Of a stretch of DNA of 41,327 nucleotides, positions 33,587-41,327 are shown in pieces (within the stretch, counting starts at the first letter, position 1; each line of letters begins with the position of its first letter). Under the pieces are notes generated by a model. It saw only the letters and a program-made list of their open reading frames with translations, was not told where the DNA came from and did no database searches. The stretch comes from Actinomycetes bacterium (GTDB lineage: Bacteria; Actinomycetota; Acidimicrobiia; Acidimicrobiales; Palsa-688): the NCBI GenBank assembly GCA_021828475.1, contig JAJZIY010000026.1, forward strand, positions 1 through 41,327, in the 5' to 3' direction. Position numbers and translations under genes: made by a program.

Positions 33587-34744
33587 GTGCACGAACTGGT
33601 GGCCGTCGACCTCCCAGGTGGTAGCGCTTTTGTCGAAGCGCTCCGGCGCGCCTGGGACGAGGGGGACGCGGTCATGCCTGTCGACCAGCGCCTGTCCGCC
33701 CCCGGACGCCGGGCGCTCTTCGCCTCCCTGGCCCCGGGTGCGGTCGTCGGCCCCGACGGGCGCCGCAACCTCTCCGGCGGCTTGGCGGTACAGGAAGGCG
33801 ACGCACTGGTGGTGCCCACGAGCGGCAGCACCGGGGAGCCCAAGGGCGTCGTGCTCACCCACACCGCCGTGCGGGCCAGCGCCATGGCCACCTCGCGCCG
33901 TCTCGGCGTCGACGCGCACCGGGACCGCTGGCTCGCCTGCCTACCTCTCAACCATGTCGGCGGCCTGTCGGTGGTGACACGGGCGTTGCTCACCGGGACC
34001 GCACTGGAGGTGCACCCGGGTTTCGACACCGAGCGGGTGCTGGCAGCGGCCGGCCCCCAGGTGCTCGTGTCACTGGTCCCCACGGCACTCGCACGCACAG
34101 GAGCTGCGGCCTTCCGCACCGTCGTCCTCGGAGGGTCGGCGCCCCCGGGCGGCCTCCCGGCCAACGTCGTCACCACTTACGGCATGACCGAGACCGGCAG
34201 CGGCGTCGTCTACGACGGACGGCCTCTCGACGGCGTCGAGGTCCAGGTCGCGCTCGACGGGGAGATCTCCCTGCGCTGCCCCATGCTCCTGCGCTGTTAC
34301 CGCGACGGGTCTGTACCGACAGGGCCCGACGGCTGGCTGCGCACCGGCGACAGCGGCCACTTCGGCGCCGACGGGCGCCTGCACGTCGACGGCCGCCTTT
34401 CGGAGATGATCATCACCGGCGGCGAGAACGTCTGGCCGGCACCGGTCGAAGCGGTGCTCCAACTGCACCCGGGTGTAGCGGACGTCGGGGTGGCGGGGCG
34501 GCCCGACCCGGAGTGGGGCGAGGTGGTGGTGGCAGTGGTCGTGCCCTCCGGTCCTTGCGTTACACCAGAGCTGGGAGAGCTCCGGTCGCTCGTGCGCGAC
34601 CAGCTGGCGGGCTACTGCGCTCCCCGGGACCTGGTCCTTGTGGACGCCCTGCCACGGACCGCCATCGGCAAACTACGCCGCGCCGAACTGGCCCGCATGG
34701 CAGCCCTCAGTTGTCCGAGGGCGGGGGAGGGGCTAGGGGCATGA
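33587..34744 (+). CDS. menE: o-succinylbenzoate-CoA ligase MenE
   Basis: MenE activates o-succinylbenzoate with ATP and CoA. The 385-residue product is a short member of the acyl-adenylate family, with VVPTSGSTGEPKGVVLTH (P-loop), TTYGMTETGSG, GWLRTGDSG, HVDGRLSEMIITGGENVWPA and the catalytic Lys in PRTAIGKLRRAEL. Length and short N-terminus fit actinobacterial MenE. I place the start at the GTG at 33587-33589; the frame opens 32 codons earlier, across the menA promoter region. Its end overlaps the flotillin gene end by 38 bases on the opposite strand. Confidence 0.9.
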   Translation: MHELVAVDLPGGSAFVEALRRAWDEGDAVMPVDQRLSAPGRRALFASLAPGAVVGPDGRRNLSGGLAVQEGDALVVPTSGSTGEPKGVVLTHTAVRASAMATSRRLGVDAHRDRWLACLPLNHVGGLSVVTRALLTGTALEVHPGFDTERVLAAAGPQVLVSLVPTALARTGAAAFRTVVLGGSAPPGGLPANVVTTYGMTETGSGVVYDGRPLDGVEVQVALDGEISLRCPMLLRCYRDGSVPTGPDGWLRTGDSGHFGADGRLHVDGRLSEMIITGGENVWPAPVEAVLQLHPGVADVGVAGRPDPEWGEVVVAVVVPSGPCVTPELGELRSLVRDQLAGYCAPRDLVLVDALPRTAIGKLRRAELARMAALSCPRAGEGLGA

Positions 34745-35876
34745 CAGTCCCGGTGCGGCCGTCGTTGGCCGGACGCGAGTTGCCGGCATCGGTCTGGCCG
34801 GCACTGCTGGCAGTGCGCTTGACGAGCTCGATGATCGCCGCAGCCTGACTGGCCAGGCCGGCTACCAGGTCGCCCATGCCTTCGGCCCCGTTCAGGACCG
34901 TCACGTTGGCCTGGCGCAGCTCGCTGGCGGCGGCGCCGATTATCTCGGGCATCTTCTCGACCAGCATGCGCTGTAGCACCACACCGCCGGAAGTAGCGGT
35001 CGCCTCGGCTTGGAGGCGGGTGGCATCTGCCTGCGCCCTGGCCAAGGTGCGCACCTTTTCGGCCTCTGCCTCGGCCGGCCTCACGACTTCGCTGACCAGT
35101 TGCTGGCGGCGCAGCTCCCCCTGGGCCTGGGCCACCTTGGCCTGCTCCTCCAGCACCTGCTGCTGAGCCTGCGCCTGCGCCAGAGGGCCTGCCTGGGCTG
35201 CAGTCTGCTGGGCTTGGTCGATCTGGGCCTGGTACTGCGCCTTGGCGACAGAGGTCTCCTGCTGGTACTGCGCCTGGTTGCGCTCCGACTCCTGGCGGGC
35301 CTTGGCCGACGCCTGGTCTGCCTGGGACTGCGCAATCTGGGCGGCCTGGTTCACCGAGGCGATGTGGGGCTGGGACATGGCCCGGATATAGCCGGCCTGG
35401 CCATCGTCGATGGACTCGATCTGGAACGAGTCCACCACCAGGCCGAGCTTCGCCATCTCCGGCTTGGAGGCGTCGAGCACCTCCCCCGCCAGCTTCTGGC
35501 GCTCCCGGATGATGTCCTCGACCGTCATCGACCCGACGATCGAGCGCAGGTGCCCGGCGAAGATGCGGCCCACCAGTTCTGGCATCGAGCGCTGGTCGTC
35601 CAGGAACCGCCGGCCAGCATTGGCGATGGACTCGGAGTCGTCGCCCACCTTGAATGCGATCACCGCCCGGACCTGGAGAGTTATCCCCTGCTGCGTGACG
35701 CACGGCTCCGCCACCTCGGCTTCCTGCATGGCCAGGGTGAGAAGGGAGACCCGGTTGCGCACAGGCATGGCGAAGGCGCCATGCCCGACCACGATGCGGA
35801 ACGGTGCGTCCCCCTTGTTCCTGCCTCCCGAGATGAGCATCGCTTCGTTGGGCGCTGGTACGTGCCAACCGAGCAT
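34707..35876 (-). CDS. Flotillin-like SPFH-domain protein
   Basis: A 389-residue SPFH (prohibitin-homology) protein of the flotillin type. The N-terminal 150 or so residues form the SPFH domain (VSLLTLAMQEAEV, HLRSIVGSMTVEDIIRERQK, LGLVVDSFQIESIDD). A long Gln/Ala/Glu-rich coiled coil follows (about 170-290), then a C-terminal domain (GGVVLQRMLVEKMPEIIGAA) and a short Pro-rich tail. There is no N-terminal membrane segment, so membrane contact would be peripheral. Flotillins organise membrane microdomains. It follows a short NfeD-like gene by 56 bases, a common pairing. A TAGTAT hexamer and a 6-base-pair hairpin (35892-35907) lie in that gap. Confidence 0.92.
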   Translation of the reverse strand: MLGWHVPAPNEAMLISGGRNKGDAPFRIVVGHGAFAMPVRNRVSLLTLAMQEAEVAEPCVTQQGITLQVRAVIAFKVGDDSESIANAGRRFLDDQRSMPELVGRIFAGHLRSIVGSMTVEDIIRERQKLAGEVLDASKPEMAKLGLVVDSFQIESIDDGQAGYIRAMSQPHIASVNQAAQIAQSQADQASAKARQESERNQAQYQQETSVAKAQYQAQIDQAQQTAAQAGPLAQAQAQQQVLEEQAKVAQAQGELRRQQLVSEVVRPAEAEAEKVRTLARAQADATRLQAEATATSGGVVLQRMLVEKMPEIIGAAASELRQANVTVLNGAEGMGDLVAGLASQAAAIIELVKRTASSAGQTDAGNSRPANDGRTGTVMPLAPPPPSDN

Positions 35877-35919
35877 GACGCCTGCCTTTCCCGGTGCTCA
35901 GGCACCGTTGTTGTTCGGC

Positions 35920-35925
35920 ATACTA
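35920..35925 (-). promoter_or_regulatory. Putative -10 (TAGTAT) for the flotillin gene
   Basis: TAGTAT on the minus strand gives a leader of about 35 bases that contains the hairpin CGGTGC-TCAG-GCACCG (35892-35907) and a purine-rich stretch before the ATG. It lies between the NfeD-like gene stop and the flotillin start. Confidence 0.35.
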
Positions 35926-35932
35926 CGTTCAG

Positions 35933-36145
35933 CTACAGCGGTGTGACAGTAAGGCACCGTGCGCCCCGGTCCGCCAGGACGACCACATCGGTCCCGATGG
36001 CCAGCGCCTCGTCGCAATAGGCCATGTAGGTCTCCGAACCACCCCGGATGCGAACGACCACCTCGCCCGGCTGCTCGCCGCCGGGGATCGGGAAGCTCAC
36101 GCTTGCCTTCCTCCCGACGACGCTCTCGGAATCTGAGAGGCTCAC
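35933..36145 (-). CDS. Short NfeD-like OB-fold protein
   Basis: A 70-residue protein resembling the soluble C-terminal domain of NfeD, the partner of SPFH proteins: VGRKASVSFPIPGG, then EVVVRIRGGSETYMAYCDEA, then GTDVVVLADRGARCLTVTPL. It lacks the membrane and protease parts of long NfeD. The GTG start at 36143-36145 follows TAGGGT by 8 bases, so it is probably leaderless. Its place before the flotillin gene supports a joint role. The identity rests on pattern and context, so I am moderately sure. Confidence 0.75.
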   Translation of the reverse strand: MSLSDSESVVGRKASVSFPIPGGEQPGEVVVRIRGGSETYMAYCDEALAIGTDVVVLADRGARCLTVTPL

Positions 36146-36153
36146 CCCTCCAG

Positions 36154-36159
36154 ACCCTA
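36154..36159 (-). promoter_or_regulatory. Putative -10 (TAGGGT) for the NfeD-like and flotillin genes
   Basis: TAGGGT on the minus strand, 8 bases before the GTG. It shares a 67-base divergent region with the TAGCGT of the DUF255 gene. Confidence 0.45.
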
Positions 36160-36200
36160 GCGGGGAGCGGCGTCCCAGTCGGAGCCGAGCGACCTACCGG

Positions 36201-36206
36201 TAGCGT
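36201..36206 (+). promoter_or_regulatory. Putative -10 (TAGCGT) for the DUF255 gene
   Basis: TAGCGT lies 6 bases before the GTG at 36213. An in-frame GTG at 36207 directly abuts it and so is unlikely as a start if this is the promoter. Confidence 0.45.
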
Positions 36207-36212
36207 GTGCCC

Positions 36213-38222
<2,010 letters not shown>

Positions 38223-38289
38223 CGGTCTGGTCCCTGCAGGCAATGGGTATCCACCGCTCGCCCCGGTACGGCGGACAAAACTGTTCCAG

Positions 38290-38949
38290 ATGCTCACCAG
38301 CCCAGGACTCAAGGCCCCAAGCAAAATGATCCCGCGCCTGCACGATGCGCCTGGGACCGCGCTGCAGCTCATGGTGGTCTCGACCGGGCACCGCCACTGC
38401 GTCGGCATCGACCTCGACTCAGGGGCGCTCGTGAGGGCGTGGACGGCGCAGCTCGTCGACCCCCGGATCGCCCCATACGACGTGGTCGAAGTGACAGTCG
38501 CCAGCGACCCCGACCTGGTCCCCGACCCGGCCGAGCCCGAAGCCCTGGTCATCGCCGGCGCGCCTTCTCCCGGCGGGCGGATGACGGGCCGGAGGGCGCG
38601 CAGGCTCATGTCGCCCCTGCTCCATCCCGAGAAGGCGCCGCTGCTGGGCTTCCACGGTCCGGCCGTCCCCTTCTGGGAGCGCCGGCCCGACCATCCCTCC
38701 GTGGCGCTGGCCGAGACCAGTGGGCCGGTCGTCGTGACACTCGAGGGAGGGGCCATGTGGTGCCACTTCGTCTGGAGCGGACGGCCTCAGGTGCTTGCCT
38801 GCTCGGATCCCCGCCTGTTCGCAGCGATGGAGCGCAGCCGGCGCGGCCACGCCAACCTGCGCCCGGGCACCTACATCGTCGTCGCGCTGGAACCGCCCGT
38901 GAGCGGGCAGTGCCACAAGGTGGTCGAGGCGCTCGTGCCCAGGCGCTGA
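38290..38949 (+). CDS. Protein of unknown function
   Basis: A 219-residue protein I do not recognise. It has no signal peptide or membrane segment. The pattern is beta-rich with Gly-Pro turns (ALQLMVVSTGHRHCVGIDLD, AMWCHFVWSGRPQVLACSD, GTYIVVALEPPVSGQCHKVV). A basic patch (GRMTGRRARRLMSP) lies mid-protein, and HPEKAPLLGFHGPAVPFWER follows. Five Cys residues are scattered with no CxxC. The ATG at 38290-38292 is 67 bases after the DUF255 stop; the ATG at 38326-38328 is a possible later start. Base composition matches its neighbours. It probably shares a transcript with the DUF255 gene. Confidence 0.65.
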   Translation: MLTSPGLKAPSKMIPRLHDAPGTALQLMVVSTGHRHCVGIDLDSGALVRAWTAQLVDPRIAPYDVVEVTVASDPDLVPDPAEPEALVIAGAPSPGGRMTGRRARRLMSPLLHPEKAPLLGFHGPAVPFWERRPDHPSVALAETSGPVVVTLEGGAMWCHFVWSGRPQVLACSDPRLFAAMERSRRGHANLRPGTYIVVALEPPVSGQCHKVVEALVPRR

Positions 38950-39010
38950 CGAACGGCCCGCAGGACAACCCTGTCGTCGAGGCGCCGCGCGTGCCCGGCG
39001 CCGCCTGCCC

Positions 39011-39682
39011 TCAGGACCTGAAGCCCGAAGCAAGCTCTTCGGACATCGCCCAACCGAAAGCGATCAGGTGGTCCCGCCGGTCGGCGTCGAGACTGGCCAT
39101 GAGGTCGGTGATCTCCGGGTCGAGCTTGCCCGGCTCCTCGGGCTCGTAGTCGAACACAGGGCAAGGCGAACCGTCGCCCTTCACGACGAAGGTCCTGTCG
39201 TCCACACGTCCCTCCGCGCCGAAGCGCTTCGCCAAGCGACGCGACCAGGCCCGCTCCTCGCCGGAGACCTTGTAGTGCGGACGGGGGCATATCTCCTCGA
39301 GGCCGGCGAAAGCGGCGAAGCCGCCGGTGTCGCGGACCCTGGTCGCCACCAGCACGTCCTCATCGGGGAAGGCCAGCACGGCCTTGCGGAACTGGTCCGC
39401 CCTCAATGCGTCGAGCACAGCCTCCCGCTCGGCGCAGCGCCGCACCGAGACGAGGCCCCACAGGACGCACGGTGTGCCGCCGATCCGCTCGAGGGTGCAG
39501 AAGGAGAAGCCCTGCAACTGGCCGGCGTCACGGACCTGGGTGATGAGGACCCACTCGTCGCGTTGCTTGGACAGGAGGCCGATGTCCAGCCCTGCTGGGC
39601 CGTCGGCCACGATGTCGGCCATCTCGGCCAACTCGGTGTCCGACAGCGCCGTACAATCCTTCGTCTCGACATCGAACGTCAT
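39011..39682 (-). CDS. Protein of unknown function, possibly GNAT-like fold
   Basis: A 223-residue cytosolic protein next to the dnaE end. It starts with an acidic segment (LSDTELAEMADIVADGPAG), then WVLITQVRDAGQLQGFSFCT and PCVLWGLVSVRRCAERE, then LAFPDEDVLVATRV and FAAFAGLEEICPRPHYKVSG, and ends in an acidic tail. The order of strands and the late aromatic helix remind me of GNAT acetyltransferases, but I see no clear acetyl-CoA loop, so this is only a guess. The ATG at 39680-39682 has GAGGAG 12 bases upstream. A TAACCT hexamer overlaps the dnaE stop codon and may be its own promoter. Confidence 0.65.
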   Translation of the reverse strand: MTFDVETKDCTALSDTELAEMADIVADGPAGLDIGLLSKQRDEWVLITQVRDAGQLQGFSFCTLERIGGTPCVLWGLVSVRRCAEREAVLDALRADQFRKAVLAFPDEDVLVATRVRDTGGFAAFAGLEEICPRPHYKVSGEERAWSRRLAKRFGAEGRVDDRTFVVKGDGSPCPVFDYEPEEPGKLDPEITDLMASLDADRRDHLIAFGWAMSEELASGFRS

Positions 39683-39719
39683 GTCGGCTGATCACTCCTC
39701 ACTGACGGGGACCGCTTAA

Positions 39720-39725
39720 AGGTTA
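39720..39725 (-). promoter_or_regulatory. Putative -10 (TAACCT) overlapping the dnaE stop codon
   Basis: TAACCT on the minus strand begins with the TAA stop of dnaE and gives a leader of about 30 bases with the GAGGAG of the downstream gene. Confidence 0.3.
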
Positions 39726-41327
39726 GCCGGTCGCCGCCCCTGCGTTCCACAAACACGCTGGTCCGAGTAGTACACGCAGCTCCGCCAGCAGCCCGGCGCT
39801 GGCGTTCACGTTGAGGTCCTGCGGCAGGCGGACCACCTTGGAACCGACGTGGAGATAGACGGGCGACTCGCCTGGGTGCTCGGCCAGCAGCTCGCGCAAG
39901 CGGCCGACACGCGTGTCGTCGAGGGCGTTGACAGGCAGCACGACACGCAGCGGCTCGGCCCCGTCGAGGTTGAGCGCAGGGCGCTTGAGCTCGGAACAGA
40001 TGACCTTCGGCACGTCGTCGCGCAGGTCCAGCCGGCCCTTCACGCACACGACCGCGTCGTCGGTCAGCAGGTGGCCCACCTCGGTCATCGTCCTGGGGAA
40101 GACGAACACCTCGATGGAGGACTGCAGGTCCTCGAGGACGAAGGTGGCCATCAGCTCACCGCGTTTGGTGTACTTGCGCGTGAGGCCAGTGACCACCCCG
40201 CCAACCCAGCGGTCGCCTCCAAAGGCGCCGTTGCCGCCCTCGCCACCTTCGCGCAGGTCGACGATCGTGCAGTCGGCATGCCTGCGAAGCGCAGCCTCGG
40301 CACCGACCAGCGGGTGGTCGCTGACGTACAGCCCGAGCATCTCCTTCTCGAACGAAAGCTTGGTGTGCTTGTCGAACTCCTGGTCCGGTACGGGTACACG
40401 GCTGTCGTCGAAGACCGGCCCGCTCCCGTCGCCACCACCGCCGAAGAGGCTGAGCACGCCCTGGTCGGCCTCCTTGCGCCGGGCCAGGGTGCGGTCGACG
40501 ACCTGGTCGAACACCATGGACAAACCCTGGCGGGGCACGCCCAGGGAGTCGAACGCTCCCGCCTTGACCAGCGACTCCATCGTCCTCTTGTTGAGCACCA
40601 CCGGGTCGACGCGATTGCAGAAGTCGTAGAAGTCGCCGAACGCGCCCGCGGCCTCCCGCTCTGCAACGATGCGCTCGACGAGGCCCTCCCCCACGTTGCG
40701 AACAGCGGAGAGGCCGAAGGGGATGAGCCCCTTTCCCGTGACCTCACGACCGAGCCGGGCGGCGGCTGCCTCCTGGCCCCCACGTACGGCCGTGAAGTCC
40801 GATGCCGACAGGTTTATGTCGGGGACGAGGACCTCGATCCCCATAGCCCGGCACTCGGCAAGGTAGACGGCCATCTTGTCCTTGTCGTCCTTGACGCTCG
40901 TGAGCAGGCAGGCCATGTACTCGACCGGGTGGTTGGCCTTGAGCCAGGCCGTCCAGTAGGCCACCAGCCCGTAACCGAAGGCATGGCTCTTGTTGAAGGC
41001 GTAGTCGGCGAACGGCTCGATGATGTCGAAAAGGGCGGTCCCGAGCTCGGCCCCGTAGCCCGTCTTGTCGCAGCTGGAGACAAACTTTTCCCGCTCCTTG
41101 GCCATGATCTCGCGGACCTTCTTGCCCGCCGCTTTGCGCAGCGTCTCCGCTTCCGCCAGGGTGTAGCCGGCGAAACGCTGCGCCACCCGCATCATGGACT
41201 CCTGGTAGATCATGAGCCCGTAGGTGTCACCCAGGACCTCGCCCATGTCCGGGTGCAGGAGCGTCACCTCCTTGCGGCCGTTCTTGCGGTCGGCGTAGTC
41301 GTAGTGCATGTTGGCGGCCATCGGGCC
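39723..41327 (-). CDS. dnaE: DNA polymerase III alpha subunit DnaE, C-terminal part (cut by window edge)
   Basis: The replicative polymerase. About 534 residues of the C-terminal half are here; the N-terminal PHP and catalytic palm lie beyond base 41327, and the frame is open there. It opens with GPMAANMHYDYADRKNGRK in the fingers region, then GLMIYQESMMRVAQRFAGYT, FADYAFNKSHAFGYGLVAYW, and HPVEYMACLLTSVKDDKDK. The tandem helix-hairpin-helix part is near GLIPFGLSAVRNVGEGLVER. The OB domain follows (about 345-420 of this fragment, VVTGLTRKYTKRGELMATFV). The C-terminus is the short actinobacterial DnaE1 type. The TAA stop is at 39723-39725. Confidence 0.96.
   Translation of the reverse strand, partial: GPMAANMHYDYADRKNGRKEVTLLHPDMGEVLGDTYGLMIYQESMMRVAQRFAGYTLAEAETLRKAAGKKVREIMAKEREKFVSSCDKTGYGAELGTALFDIIEPFADYAFNKSHAFGYGLVAYWTAWLKANHPVEYMACLLTSVKDDKDKMAVYLAECRAMGIEVLVPDINLSASDFTAVRGGQEAAAARLGREVTGKGLIPFGLSAVRNVGEGLVERIVAEREAAGAFGDFYDFCNRVDPVVLNKRTMESLVKAGAFDSLGVPRQGLSMVFDQVVDRTLARRKEADQGVLSLFGGGGDGSGPVFDDSRVPVPDQEFDKHTKLSFEKEMLGLYVSDHPLVGAEAALRRHADCTIVDLREGGEGGNGAFGGDRWVGGVVTGLTRKYTKRGELMATFVLEDLQSSIEVFVFPRTMTEVGHLLTDDAVVCVKGRLDLRDDVPKVICSELKRPALNLDGAEPLRVVLPVNALDDTRVGRLRELLAEHPGESPVYLHVGSKVVRLPQDLNVNASAGLLAELRVLLGPACLWNAGAATG

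Noticed and set aside
27841-34744. The isochorismate synthase as part of a siderophore cluster
   Set aside because: There are no carrier proteins or DHB enzymes; the other genes are menG, menD, menH, menA and menE.

Overview
The window is a high-GC (I estimate about 70%) chromosomal segment of an actinobacterium, most likely from a deep branch such as Acidimicrobiia. The lineage is my inference. It rests on a WhiG-type sigma factor, a DUF2469 protein, YraN, ComM and DprA lying beside rpsB, menaquinone genes, a CdsA with a very long disordered cytosolic N-terminus, and leaderless-looking gene starts. I see no rRNA, tRNA, CRISPR array, transposase or prophage. Coding density is very high, and no gene-free stretch exceeds 300 bases.

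Region 1 (1-13855, all minus strand) is a long translation and isoprenoid superoperon, listed here in reading direction from high to low coordinate: rpsB, tsf, pyrH, frr, cdsA, dxr, rseP, ispG, a NUDIX hydrolase, a HAD phosphatase, and then, after a 264-base gap with a probable promoter, rimP, nusA, ylxR and infB (cut by the window edge). Many junctions are 1-4 base stop/start overlaps, which points to translational coupling. Region 2 (14107-23922) continues the same conserved neighbourhood: rplS, DUF2469, yraN, comM, dprA, xer-type recombinase, whiG. It is interrupted by two plus-strand genes (a zinc-ribbon-like protein and a second NUDIX hydrolase) and by a large cytoplasmic diguanylate cyclase with a LacI-like ligand-binding domain. 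Region 3 (23572-27222) is the rpsP operon with ffh in front: ffh, rpsP, khpA, rimM, trmD, rplS.

Region 4 (27322-34744) starts with a MaoC-like dehydratase and holds six menaquinone genes, menG, menF, menD, menH, menA and menE. After menG-menF the strand flips at every gene. menB and menC are not in the window. Region 5 (34707-41327) carries a flotillin-like SPFH protein with a short NfeD-like partner, a DUF255 thioredoxin-fold protein, two proteins I do not recognise, and the C-terminal half of the replicative DNA polymerase III alpha subunit (dnaE), cut by the window edge.

Most of the segment is ordinary core genome. The points most worth a second look are: (a) a c-di-GMP synthase with a sugar-type sensor two genes from whiG, given that c-di-GMP controls WhiG through the anti-sigma RsiG in Streptomyces; (b) a recurrent TANNNT hexamer 6-10 bases before the start codon of genes that begin transcription units; (c) the CdsA N-terminal extension of about 375 residues; (d) a ylxR that appears to have only a CTG start; and (e) the strand-alternating men cluster.
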